From contig NC_063054.1 of NCBI RefSeq assembly GCF_018812025.1, forward strand, positions 27,981,356 to 28,045,355: 64,000 bases of DNA, given 5' to 3'. Below the pieces are notes generated by a model that saw only the letters and a program-made list of their open reading frames with translations, had not been told where the DNA came from and ran no database searches. Made by a program: the position numbers and the translations under genes. The DNA is from Megalobrama amblycephala. Lineage: Eukaryota > Chordata > Actinopteri > Cypriniformes > Xenocyprididae. Numbering within the stretch: position 1 is the first letter of the stretch; the number at the start of each line of letters is the position of its first letter. Shown piece after piece: positions 1 to 12,300 of this stretch.

Positions 1-89
1 GCAAAGAGGAAGCTGACGACATATCGACAGACAAGACAGAGCAGGTTACTTTGATATGAAACAATCTCAAATGTTGTAATTTTTTAAAG

Positions 90-260
90 AAATTTAAACA
101 ATAAATACTGTTCTGTGTCGTGACAGATCGCTGTAGCACCTCAGATCAAGCAGCTCATGAACCGATCATCTCTTCTTACTAGTTAATTTATATCATCAAA
201 TAAACATGAATGAACCACATTTCAACCACCGAAAGACGTCAGTACACATCATTTTTCAAG
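90..260 (+). repeat. Fragment of a repeat related to the hAT element at 28935-30758
   Basis: This stretch shares an ordered set of short blocks with 29150-29400: TGTGTCGTGAC, CGCTGTAGCACCTC, a block around GAACCGATC, AAATAAACATGAATGAAC and GAAAGAC. A third relative lies near 31240-31520. It is interrupted on its right by the Tc1-like element at 293. It is probably a decayed member of the same family, seen by eye only. Confidence 0.55.
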
Positions 261-292
261 TTTAAGTCCACTAACGTTAATCTAGCCTACTA

Positions 293-936
293 CAGTGGTG
301 CTCAGAATTATTGGCACCCTTGGTAAATATGATCAAAGATGACTGTAAAAATAAATCTGCATTGTTTATCCTTTTGATCTTTAATTCATAAAATTAGCAA
401 AAATCTAACCTTTCATTGAAGGAAAAGAATTGAAAGTGGGGGGAAAAATCACATTATGAAATAAATGTTTTTCTCCAAAACACGTTGGCCACAATTATTG
501 GCACCCTTTTATTCAATACTTTTTGCAACTTCCTTTTACCAAGATAACAGCTCTGAGTCTTCACCTATAATGCCTGATGAGTGTGGAGAACACCTGACAA
601 GAGATCAGAGACCATTCCTCCATGCAGAATCTCTCCAGATCCTTCAGATTTCCAGCTCCATGTTGGTGCTTCTTCTCTTCAGTTCACTCCACTCATTTTC
701 TTTAGGGTTCAGGTCGGGGGACTGGGTGCCAATAATTGTGGCCAACGTGTTTTGGAGAAAAACATTTATTTCATAATGTGATTTTCCCCACACTTTCAAT
801 TCTTTTCCTTCAATGAAAGGTTAGATTTTTGCTAATTTTATGAATTAAAGATCAAAAGGATAAACAATGCAGATTTATTTTTACAGTCATCTTTGATCAT
901 ATTTACCAAGGGTGCCAATAATTCTGATCACCACTG
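293..936. mobile_element. Tc1-like foldback element with internal deletion
   Basis: Two near-identical inverted arms (about 293-506 and 724-936) begin and end with CAGTGGTG and continue into GATCAGAATTATTGGCACCC or a close variant. The left end is preceded by TA, the usual Tc1/mariner target; the right flank reads CA and has probably mutated. The roughly 215-bp loop, read on the minus strand, still resembles the C-terminal end of a Tc1 transposase (LNPKENEWSELKRR, near positions 700-660), so this is an internally deleted, non-autonomous copy. It has landed inside an older repeat related to 29130-29470. Confidence 0.85.
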
Positions 937-1674
937 CAACTCCCCTGACTGCTTTGTCGGACAAAATGGCGGATTTGGTGTTATGATTGGTTAGATCGCC
1001 TGTCAATCAAACTCCTGGCGAAGGGTCAATTTATTGGCTTGTTTCAAATATTAAGCATTGCAACAAAATACTAGCTAGCTAAATATAATACATATTACTA
1101 CTAGTACCATATGTGGATGAGGACTTGATCATTTGCAAGTCTACATGATGCACTCACTCAAGATCTAGCAAGGCAGCACACAGAAACAGGACGCATTCAC
1201 TCTAGAGAGAGCGCAAGAAAGACAAAGCGCAGATGAATGGGAATAACCGCTGCATCTTCTTGAGACAGGCTCATTTAAAAGTGATTATTACTTTAACACG
1301 ACAGATTAAAAACACAACGTTGAGTGCTTAACTCCCATCAAGCCAGCTGTATGAAACTAGTCTGTGCACTTAATCTACAGGCAGTGCAAAAAGACTTGAG
1401 GTGCTTTTCCTTCAGTGAGTCTTCAGAAATACCCACCTTCAAATCAAATAACACCAAGCCTTTCATTTTCTTAACTTAAGTTCTTTCTTAACTTCTTTCT
1501 TTGAGAAGATTTTCATGAATCCGGCCCCAGGTCTGTACACTCTTACACAGTGTTTAAACCGCACGTGAATGACACTATGCGACAAAAGACAATAGAATCC
1601 ATCATAATCAGTGATGATGTCTACACTGGATGTGACACAACATGACAAATCCCCGGATTTCTGGAGTAAAAAGT

Positions 1675-1820
1675 GAAAAGGTTCTATAGATCTTTACGCT
1701 AAGAAAAATATTGTTCTTTTAAGAACTGTTCACTGAAAGGTTCTTTGGGAACCAAAAATGGTTCTTCTATGGCATCGCTACAAGAACCCCCTTTGAAACC
1801 TTTATTTTTAAGAGTGTAAA
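1675..1820. repeat. Short interspersed MITE-like repeat (GGTTCTTTGGGAACC type)
   Basis: The stretch contains AAGGTTCTTTGGGAACC, AAATGGTTCTTCTATGGCATCGC and a terminal TTTTTAAGAGTGTA. This pattern recurs widely in cyprinid genomes. A weaker related piece (AGAACCTTTACTGTGATGCA, then GCACTCTTTTTAGGAACCTT) is at about 2385-2435. No coding potential is visible. Between 940 and 1660 I see only AT-rich unique sequence. Confidence 0.5.
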
Positions 1821-2192
1821 GCAGTGTCTTCTCTTTTTTTTTGTCTTAGTTAGCCCCACAGTTCCAACAATAATGCTCAAGTACACAAATACAAACAAAT
1901 ACTCAAATACTTAAAAACAAACACTAGCATCAATAAATGAAAATCTAGGTGCCATTGACTCATTGTTCATTGTCGCATGATATGCAGTCACAATATGCAA
2001 GTGTGTTGAGTGTTGTTTAATGAACAGTGCAAATCATGATGTCTGTTTCACAATCAAATTAATCTTATGAAGCGGTTCTTTTTGGAATATATATATTTAC
2101 AATTCAATCTTGAATCCACTCATGAGTTTGCGGTTTGATTCAGATTCACTCAGTGAATTATTCAGAATTGTTACTCTGAACCGACTCTCAGA

Positions 2193-2322
2193 GTGAACTC
2201 ATGCTGAATTCGGAACCGCATACTAACATACTACTCTTACTATTTTCCCCATATCTTTCTATGGCAAAAATAGTAAGAGTAGTGTGCTAGTATGCAGTTC
2301 TGAATTCAGCATTAGAGTTCAC
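2193..2322. repeat. Foldback (inverted repeat) about 55 bp per arm
   Basis: Arm 2193-2246 (GTGAACTCATGCTGAATTC, then GCATACTAACATACTACTC) is answered by 2266-2322 (GAGTAGTGTGCTAGTATGC, then GAATTCAGCATTAGAGTTCAC), separated by a loop of about 20 bp. It is probably a small MITE. The flanks hold GAATCA-type repeats and nothing gene-like. From 2330 to 3900 I see only AT-rich unique sequence and A-tracts. Confidence 0.75.
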
Positions 2323-3904
2323 AACTGACTCCCTCACTGAAACCATGAGTCACTTTACAGTTATGTAAGATTTGAAATAAACAGAGAACCTTTACTGTGA
2401 TGCACTCTTTTTAGGAACCTTGGAAGTAAAACTGTAAAGTGGGTTCATGTACTGTATGAGCTATAATCAACACGATATTTCACTTTGTTTAAAAAAAACA
2501 ACAACAGTATTTCTACCCTTTTTTTTAACAAAGATAAAATAAAAAATAAAAAGTATGAAAAATATATAAGACTATTTCTGAAATACTCTTACATGTTTTT
2601 CTTACAAGTGATATTTATATAGCAAAATACAATCATTACAATGCCATAATCAAATGGGAACTCCTTAAAAAAAAGTCATGAACCTGAAATGTCTTATATT
2701 GTTTTTCATATTGTATTTCATTAAAAAGAAATTGAAATATGTTCCTTTTAGCTTGTAATGTATTTCTTAAAATGATGGATGTGTTAAGGCATTCACTACA
2801 AAAATAATAATGAAATTAATTTCACTTAATTATTTTAAAAAATTTTAACTTTCTGTTTTACAGGTTTTACAAAGCAATGTCACAATCTTTCCAAGTACCT
2901 CCTGGAACATGTTTAAATAATGGTTGGGAATCACTGCTATACAGCAACATAAAGCAGGAAGGGAAGCGTCACGAGTGAATTGAAGTATCATTCATCAAAT
3001 TCGTGCACATTATGACACAACATGGCTTGAGGACACCCGCTTTCACCTCTTCACAGGCTTTCTACATGAACGTGAGCATCTCTGAGAGAAAAAAAACAAA
3101 AAAAAAACGCAGCTGCAGGTGACGCATGGGAAGAGAACCCCCATGTTTCCATGGCAACATGCAGGTGAAGGCATCAAGGACTAATCTAGTGTTCCATCTA
3201 TAAAGCTTAAGCGTTGTTACACTAGTCTTCGCTTAAATCCATCACACACACTCATTCACCATTACCTGTGTTCTGCTGATGTCACCAACTAAGCCTGAAA
3301 TGATAATGATCACAGGTTTGCCTCACCAACTAGAACGCTGCACTACTCACAGCGGAGGGGGAGAAAAAGAGAATGAGAAAGACAGAGCAGTTATTGCACC
3401 ATGTGTACGAGCCCTGAAAGACTGATAGCTTTAGCGGAACTCTGCAATCTTCCCCACTTCCAATCTATTTTCCAAACAATAACACACAGATGCTAAAAAG
3501 AAAGTGCAATCAACTGAAAACTTTCATGCTGTAGCAAGCTGCAAATCTGCATGGTCTAAAACTGTTTATGTCCTGATGTCCTTATTTTGAAAGTGTGGTC
3601 ATTACGTCTGCTCACTGGACACATCAGATGTAGTCATGCAGTAAGAGCAACTCAGCTGTTCCACAGTTCTTCCCATGATGCAAATGAGCAAGTGCATCAC
3701 TGCAAAAATCATTGTTTTAATTAGTATTTTTGTCTTGTTTTCCAGTAAAAATCTAAACATCCTTTGAACAATATTGTATTGAGAATGTCTTTAAAATCCC
3801 AAATCAGTTTCTGAATTTGAATTGAGGTAGCAAACAGAAGGTGGAATTGCAATTGAATATATAAGTATTTATACACAGATGAGCAAAAACAATATTTTCA
3901 CCTG

Positions 3905-4700
3905 CCTAACATGCTGTTGGTCCTCCATGTGCCACCGAAACAGTGCCGACCCGCCAAGGCATGGACTCCAGTAGACCCCTAAAGGTGTCCTGTGGTATCT
4001 GGCACCAAGACGTTAGCAGCAGATCCTTCAAGTTCTGGTTGCAAGGTGGAGCCACCATGGATTGAACTTGTTGGTCCATCACATCCCACAGATGCTCAAT
4101 TGAGATCTGGGGATTTTGGAGGCCAGGGCAACACCTTTACCTCTTCATCATGTTCCTCAAACCATTCCTGAACAATGTTTGCAGTTTGGCAGGGTGCATT
4201 ATCCTGCTAAAAGGGGACCCTTCCACCAGGGAACACCATTGTCATGAAGGGTATACCTGGTCTGCAGCAATGTTTAGGTAGATGGCACATGTCAAATTTA
4301 TGTCCACATGAATGGCGGACAAAGGATTTCCCAGTAGAACATTGCACAGAGCATCACACTCTCTCTGCCGGCTTGCCGTCATACCACAGTGCATCCTGGT
4401 GCCATCACTTCCCTAGGTAAACTGTGCACACTTACATGGTCATCCACGTGATGTAAAAGAAAACAGGACTCATTGGACCAGGCGACCTTCTTCTACTGCT
4501 CCAAGGTCCAGTTCTGACGCTCGCATACCCATTGTAGGCGCTTTCTATGGTGGACAAAACAATCATTTAAATGCATCGATGAGCCTTGGGTGCCCAACAC
4601 CCTGTCGCCGGTTTGTCCCTCCTTGGACCACTGTTGGTAAATTCTCACCATTGCTGACTAGGAAACCATTTCAGAAATACTTTGACCCATCATTAACAGC
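3905..4700 (-). pseudogene. Degenerate Tc1/mariner-like transposase remnant
   Basis: Read on the minus strand, scattered pieces of a fish Tc1-type transposase appear in order. WSNESCFLLHHVDDHVSV (near 4480-4430) would hold the first acidic position, here Asn instead of Asp. QDNAPCQTANIVQEWFEEHD (near 4210-4150) covers the second catalytic Asp. A frame-broken region corresponding to PDLN-IEHLWDV, with LLLTSWCQIPQDTFRGLLES, follows near 4020-3970. Several stops and frameshifts separate the pieces, so no product is possible. No clean terminal repeats were found. The copy is old compared with the Tc1 element at 45658-47241. Confidence 0.75.
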
Positions 4701-4739
4701 GAACGGGTTATCCTGGTATATTTTTCTGTTTATATGAAA

Positions 4740-6700
4740 AATAACATAGAATCAGCAATATGGTGGGTGTATGATGTTTATTACGATGTTATGATGAACT
4801 ATATGCCTTTCTCCACTGACATTGTTCAAAGCGTTTGTAAGGATACTGATTGTTAGAAGTCAGCTGTCTGACTCTGAGATGACGAACGGGAACATGGTTT
4901 GTGTAACATTAGCAACACATTTTCAGCTGTTTGATAATGTAGTCAAACAAAAGGCTAATCATATTAAATACCGTTATGTGTTCAACGTTGTAAAAAAAAA
5001 CGATACCATTGTGCAGTGTTTACCTCAGTAAGTTGAGCTCGGGCGAGTGAGTGGAGGCGGGGCTAATTAGCATATTCATAGAACTGTATACTAAATGAAG
5101 CAAGGGTGTAGAGTTACATTTAAGCTATTTTAAGGCATCAAGAAATTTTTTTCACAGGAAATAATTGATCAAATATGAGTTTTAAGGGATAAAATTATTG
5201 ACTACAGGGGGACTTTAATGATTTTTTTTTTTTTTTTTACTGGAAAACCAGACAAAAATACTGATTAAGAAAATCATTATTTACTGTGCACACAAGCATA
5301 CATTACACAGCCAATAAGTGAGCAAATAGACATCACCACTTAACAAAGGCATGCATGTGGAGAGAGGAAGTGCACACATTCAGTTGGCAAAAAGAATAAG
5401 ACGTCCTGTTAATTGGATAGAAGGGATATCACATTCTAGCCTAATGCACACAGGCGTGTTCAAAACTATTCTCTACACTATCACCCGGCAAGAATAAAAC
5501 AATTGTTCTGGGTCTACTTAAGACTCCACTGTGGTTACGTTCTTATACATATACATAAATACATATTGATGTTACATGACTTCAGATCAAATCAATTTAG
5601 GTGGTAATTAACCTTTGACCTCAGTGCTACAGCATGCTGCCTCAGTGCCCAAGGGATCAATATAACCCTTTCCTGCCCTCATAACAATCAGAAAGAGAAT
5701 TTAGGTGCTTTGATACTGGTCTTATGCCTTTTGGTGATTATCCAAACATATCAATACATATTTTTGATAACAATATTATACTTTTTAATGTTTATATTAA
5801 TGAATCATTCTTATTTAGATTGAATAAAAGGGTAAAATGAGACTACAGTCCTTTATAAAAGCTCAGATCAATACGGATCAATATTTCTTCTGATATATAT
5901 CTGCACCAGGGCATTCGAGACGCTTAGTCACACACTTATCAACGTTGCCACCCATCTCAAATCCATCCATTATCAGACTGAATATCACTTTCCTGAATTA
6001 TCAAGCTTGCAGTGTGGCATTTTCACTCTACAGGGCTCAGTGGAGCAACCGGAGAGAGAAATCTGAATGAACCTCTGTGGAAAATAGGTCATGCACGTCT
6101 AGGGTGAAGGAGACGGGATGTAATGAGCAGCTAGAACAATATTGTCTGCTGGAGTGACAAGGCAGCCAAAGCAAACTTTTGCATAAATGCTAAATAAAAA
6201 TGTGTCACTAGAATAGAAAATAAATCACAAACAAAAGCAGGGCTAAACTCTAAGCAAACCCAGGTATAAAAAGCCATATTTTCTTCAGTAGCAACTGTAT
6301 CAACATTAACTAATACCACATTAGCCTATATAATGCTTAAAGGAACGTTAGTTAGAAATTACATAATAGTTGAGATGAGACTTAAGAAATGTCATGAAAA
6401 TGCAAGGCATTATAAAACTGATATGGTAAACAAACAAGCTACTATATCATTGATTTTTGCAGGGATAGAATGCTGTATTGACAAATCAGAAGCCAGGACT
6501 GGAACAATCCATTTTACTAATACATGACTCTCTAGAATACTTGATTCTGATTGGTCAATCGCTGCATTCTGCAGTCCAATATTTTTTGTTTAATGACCAC
6601 TAAAACTAATATCACATATATTTCCAAAATAGATGTGCTTGATTCACTTCTCTCTGATTACTTTGCAGTTTCTATCCTTCTCATTTAATTAACAAATATA

Positions 6701-6747
<47 letters not shown>

Positions 6748-7807
6748 GTAAGTGGCTGTGATCAGCACTGTAATGCACTGACCCGTAATAAAATTAAATT
6801 CCCTCTAAGACAATGTCTTAGAGTGTCAGTGGCACTATTTTAAGACAAAGCTGACTGACCAAACACCACTTGCAAATAAGAGATTTTTTAAAAACACTAT
6901 AGTCAGATCATCAAGTCACATAACTGCAGTTGTTGTGTCGATGCTGAGATGTTCACATTCCTCTGAGTCACATTTTAAAGGATTCCTTTGTAGCAGCAGA
7001 GAATAAACATGTTTTTAGGAGAGTGCTGAGTCACTGGTCGAATTCATCGCAGAAGCGTCCTCCCCCTCCCTTCAACAGCTCTTCACCTCATTCTCTCACT
7101 TTCTTCCTCTCTCTGGTCTGTTCTCTCCCTCCATCCCCCTCTCGCATTCTGATGTACACCCACCCGCTCCCGCCCCAACTTTTTCTGTCTCTTTATCTCT
7201 GTCAGCACCCCCTTGCCCAGCTTCCTCTGTGCTCGCTCTCACTCTCCTCTCTCTGGTTTAATTAAGGGGGAAATAAGTCTGTGAGTGACGTGTGAGAGAG
7301 CAAGGTCTAGTCACAAAGAGAGTTGATAATGCAGCTACTAATTCTTTCTTAGTGCCTCTGTTCCAAAGGTGAAAATACAGCAGCAGCAAAGTCAAATGCT
7401 ACAGATTGAAAAAAAAAAAAAAAAAACTTCAAAGGCTTCAAAGATTCAGGGAGACTTTTTTTAAAGGCTCACTTTAATCTTAACATTACAAAAAAGTGCC
7501 AATTGATGGAGGGGAATCAGAAAAGATCTGCTTTGTTTCAAGTTAGATTATATTTCATGACAAGCAACTGACTTTAGACCGTCTTTAATGTTCACATCCT
7601 AAGAGAAAGTAACTCGAGATTTGTGTATTTAGTTATTTTCAGTATTACTTTGGTTGACAATCACATATTTAATCAATTTATGAATATTATTATTATTAAT
7701 TTTACTAAAATTTACCATTAAATCTTCACAAAACATTTCTTGTTCTGATATTTTCTCACTCCATCACTAAGTAATAGCATACTGAGATGACGAGAAAACT
7801 AAGACTA
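4740..7807. other. Intergenic stretch without recognisable gene
   Basis: This stretch is AT-rich, with an (AT)n tract at about 6697-6742, poly-T at 5221-5239 and poly-A near 7409-7426. A pyrimidine-rich block (about 7055-7255, CCCTCCCTTC and CTCTCTCC runs) yields a spurious 80-codon frame dominated by Ser, Pro and Leu. No splice-bounded coding exon or RNA gene was recognised. Confidence 0.5.
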
Positions 7808-8127
7808 TTAAAGGGATAGTGCACCCAAAAATGAAAATTTTGTCATTACTTACTCTCCCTCAAGTTGTTCCGAACCTGTATGAGTTCCTTTTTTTCTGTT
7901 GATCACAAAAGAAGATATTTTAAAGAATGTTGGTAACTAGACAGTCGATGGACTCCATTGACTTCCATAATAGGAAAAAACTATGGAAGTCAATGGGGTC
8001 CATCAACCGTTTGGACATTCTTCAAAATATCTTATTTTGTGTTCAACAGAAGAAAGAAACTTATACAGGTTTGGAACAACATTAGGGTGAGTAAATGATG
8101 ACAAAAAAAATAAAAAAATAAAAAAAT

Positions 8128-8204
<77 letters not shown>

Positions 8205-8221
8205 GTGAACTGTCCCTTTAA
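7808..8221. mobile_element. Foldback MITE (AAAGGGATAG / CTGTCCCTTT ends) with expanded (AT)n
   Basis: The left end TTAAAGGGATAGTGCACCC and the right end GGGTGAACTGTCCCTTTAA are inverted repeats, and internal arms around the CTATGGAAGTCAATGG motif also pair. The same family recurs at 37660, 38606, 40956, 55781 and 57222, with a partial copy at 44713. About 70 bp of (AT)n (8131-8202) has expanded inside the right arm. The TTAA at both edges suggests insertion at TTAA. Confidence 0.8.
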
Positions 8222-9060
8222 GGGGATACATATCTCATAAAACTTTTATATAGTTGAGTTTAAACTGTGTATTAAAAATACATAAAATCTCTTGAATGGC
8301 CTCTTGGAACCTTCAGGAAATATACATGGTGGCATAAACTAACATCAAAATTAATGAATTATGAACACTAAAAAATGCAATCTGACTAACTTATTTCAAG
8401 GGCACCTATACTTCAGCTTTTGCAAGTCATTCTTCCAGTAGGTGTTTTTGCAGTAACAGTTTGTCCTGCTGGTTTTGCAGTGTTCTCCAGAGGGGTTTCC
8501 CTGAGCATGATGAGCTGGTGTCACATGACTTCCTGACATAAGTCAGTTACAGAGCCTGTTCAAAAAAGTCAGTAAAGTATGTTTACCTCATTGCGTGTTA
8601 CTCTCTGAGCAGAGCAAAATAAACATACGTGTGAAAATTCCTTTCCTGATTGGCTTTCAAGATCTGCCATTTGACCAATGGCTGAGAGTATCCTCTGTCT
8701 CTGGTGCTTGCGGTGGTGACATGCAGTCAAACGTGCGAAAATTGTAATCTTAACATATTTGGACATTTTAAATTGTTAATCAATTGTTAATTGATTGAAT
8801 AAATAAACGGAAAATAAACTATACTAAATCCAAAAAACAAAAAATACGCTGTGAGAGAAAATCCCACACATTCAGAAGGTATAATAATCTAATCTCAAAC
8901 ATCCTAATATAAAAACAACTGTGACATTATCATGTTTTCGCTTTTCTCAATAGACAAAAAAAAAAAAAAAGTTCTGTGATACTCAGACAGACTAAATTAA
9001 ATTGGACGAGTTTTGTTGTTCTTGTCAGCTCAACATTCACATGCTGCTGCCAAACAATCT

Positions 9061-9304
9061 TTCACGGCAGGTGCTAAATTTTATTTGGGCCTCTCCTCCC
9101 CGGCAGATTTCTATTAAACGTCGGTGACGTCAAAGCGGACGCCATCTTTGTCGAGGGCAGAGTTGCTATCCATTGAAGAAGAACACACACGCATTGTCGT
9201 TGCAGCAGCTCTTCCCTACAGAAGGTGGTTTGATGGTGGTTCGCTGTTGAAATTCGCAGACAGACACTTCATTACTGACGGTCGACCAACGACTACGGGA
9301 TCAG
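9061..9304 (+). other. snap25: Candidate snap25 promoter and non-coding first exon
   Basis: The stretch from TTCACGGCAGGTGC to GGATCAG is unique and GC-richer than its surroundings. It carries a CRE, a TATA-like TATTAAAC at about 9113 and the purine-rich signature of a fish 5'UTR, and it ends in a textbook donor (ATCAG|GTAAGC). The first coding exon of snap25 has an acceptor at 20784/20785 and about 72 bp of untranslated leader, which requires an upstream non-coding exon as in mammals. An 87-codon open frame crossing the donor shows no known domain. Without transcript data this remains inference; other blocks in 9305-20784 could be the real first exon. Confidence 0.4.
9125..9132. promoter_or_regulatory. 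Palindromic cAMP response element (TGACGTCA)
   Basis: An exact 8-bp CRE lies about 175 bp upstream of a strong splice donor (TCAG|GTAAGC at 9304/9305) and sits in the most GC-rich, repeat-free block of the region. Full CREs close to transcription starts are typical of CREB-driven neuronal promoters. Assignment to snap25 is inferred from strand and position. Confidence 0.45.
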
Positions 9305-12300
9305 GTAAGCTTTATTTAAAGAAGGATATTATAAAGGCTTATTTCTTTCTTCTTTCTTTTAAATTTGTTTGGCCAAAAAGTGGTTGACTTTTAGTCGCAG
9401 CGCAGTCAAGAGCAACAGTGGATGTCTTTTGTCAAAATGCAGTGTGAAAACTGATGGCTAATTAAAAGAAATCAGTAACCTTTCATTTTCGTATCCGTTT
9501 AACTGATTGAATGTAAGCTTGATGCAATGTTTGGAGGATTTTAGGGATGATCATGTGTGGTTAATACGCATTTGAATCGTGTGTTGGATGCGGCACGATG
9601 TGGGCGGTTTCTGCGTTTCAGCACCCTGGACAGCGACTGCTCCACTGCGTTTCTGTCCTGAATTCACATCCAGCCTCTGCAGCTAAATTACCATTATATG
9701 TCTGGCAAAGTTTTGCGCATAGGCGCCATCTATGTAATGACTGATTTTACCAGATGTTTAAAAAGGGCTCTGTTGATGTTACAGCATCAGGCCATTAATC
9801 ACTGAAATGACAGTCAAAACTAACGCCTAGATGTTTCATTTTGCAGCATCATTTTATGACGAGTTCGGCTCATTGCTTTCCTTGCCAGATTCATTTTTTT
9901 AAATCAAAGAATAGCCTACGGTTTGATAGCATCGGGTGAAGATGTATCGAAAGTGATCAGCGATTGATAGTGGGGGAGGTCAATGTGGCAAACTGCGACA
10001 GAGTGGTCGAGAATTAATGTGCATGTTGCAGAGAAAGCAGTGTGGGGAAAGTCAGATGGGATGATGCAGTGCTCACACTTATTGAATGGAACCGACATAT
10101 TCATTGTCTGCGGATTATTTGAACCGAATAATCACAACCTTGCCGTATGTAGCCTATGTATGTTATGAGGCATCGGTAATTATCAGTGCGTGTCTTCCTG
10201 GTGTTAGACGATGGGCGGGGGCTTGAGCAAAGACGAGCGGGGGCGGATGCTGGAGATACCCTCACTGACAATGATTCTTTGGGCTCACGTATGATTAGGG
10301 GTGGCAGTCTTAAGAATTTCATGATTCCCTTATCGATTCTTTTAGTGGCTACTTTTGAGGAAGACTTATTCGGGGGAGAAAAAAAACTCTGTTGCTAAAT
10401 ATAGAGGTAATTTTTTGATTTTGTGACTTTCGCAGACTTTAAGAGGCGGTATAAATGCAATAGGCTACAATAATTGGTCTTAATTATATTAAGAAACTAA
10501 AAATAAAATATTGTAACATATTTCATTCATTCATGTATTTATTATTATAAAAAAAGCAATGTATAATGTGAAGCTACACGTTGTAGTATGAACCAGTCAG
10601 TAGCCTACGCGCGTTCATGCCATGTCGTATTTACCGTAACTATTCTGACTTGTAAAAAGCATTCACGTGATCGTAGAACTCTTAATTACAACTTTAGACC
10701 AAGAGCTACGACTTGTACCACGTGACCGCTGTACAACGCGACCAATGAAGATTTATTTTGGAGTTAATAGTGCAAGAGAAACGTATATGAACAACTCCAA
10801 GTGCAGCGTCACGTGTTGTCATCTCATACGGTAATTACGACATGGCGTGAACGCAGCAACCACTGATTCTGAAACCCTCACAAGACTTGACAACAGTACA
10901 ATTTGATTCATTTCCAGTCATACATGAGGAAAGTAACAATTTCCTGTTCATAAACAGCTCCGGCTGATGCGTAAAGTGTGTTTGCTTCACTACAAATAAC
11001 TGACTCATAAAAGTAAGACTGGTCGCGCTGTATATTGTTGATTCACTAAAAAGAACCGACTCACATGAATCGTTCGCGTGAATCAATCGATCTACAGTGG
11101 TCGCACTGTATGTTGATTCACCAAAAATAACCCACTCATACAGCGTCAAAAGACGCATTCTGGTTGAGTAGCATCTGTACTTAGGAATATTTCTTTCAAG
11201 GAACCAATCTACACAGGTCGCGTTGTAAATTGTTGATTCACTAAAAAGATTCGACTCATATGAATCATTCTTTCGGCTACTGATCAAGACTTGACTGGTA
11301 TTCGTAATCGTTCAGTAGCAGTGTCGAATAGCACTGTCAGGGCATTTCAGTGTTCGCGGAATAAAAACCGAATGGTTCTCCAAACCCTTTGTATGAAGCA
11401 GATTGAATGATGCTCCAAAACCCAGAGCCATTTTCGCCACATTGACTACACATCCTCACGTGTTAAACACATTCTGGCACACAGAATGTACTGATTACAC
11501 AATAGTATTATCGCGAGCGTAAAATCCCTACATTAACCGGATGTCTAACAACCCGAAATATCATCTAATCATCCGGTCAAAATGCCGTGTGACTTGGGCA
11601 TGTCAGGATACTGCAGACGAGCTCTTTTTTCTATCACGTGCCTTCACCTTGCACCTGCAAATGCTCTAAAGCCACGGTATTGTTTAACAATACTCTGTTT
11701 TTGGCCATCCTTCTGTTGTTTTAAGGTTAGTAAATGCGCATACTGTTACTGACGCATAGCCAATATGAGCAACAGCAAACGATACTTTACTACAGTGAGT
11801 AGAGCATTCAGTTTCGCTGGTTCCAGTCTGGATTTGTCTTGCGGCGGTTGTGAGAGACAGGTTGGCACGCTTCTGTTGTTGAATCTGATGGTTTAATGCG
11901 GCTTATTATGGCTTGACTGCAGAGCGCAGGGCGGCGGGGATGTTCCCCGAGTAAGTGGTGACTCACGCGATACCAGACCACGATTCAGTTTGATTTATCG
12001 ATGCTCATTGCTACATAACATATAAAGGTACCACCTAATATTAATACATTCAATATAATATAGCATGTAATATTAATACAATTTGAATTGTAGTCCACAT
12101 ATTCGAGATAAACAAAAAAGATTTGTCCATATAGGCTATACCTATGTATTGTTAAATGGGTTATTTATGCTAATTGGCGAATTAGGATAAACAGTTGTAT
12201 GCAAATTCTAAATTACAAGTTCTTCAGACTTTATTAGATGTATTTTAGAACAGCACATGTTCACAGATTCCAGTTTTAATATGGCTAAATGCAGTCAGGA

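Noticed and set aside
10835..11287. 150-codon minus-strand open frame
   Set aside because: It overlies a three-copy tandem repeat, has internally repetitive peptide segments, and shows no domain or splice signals.
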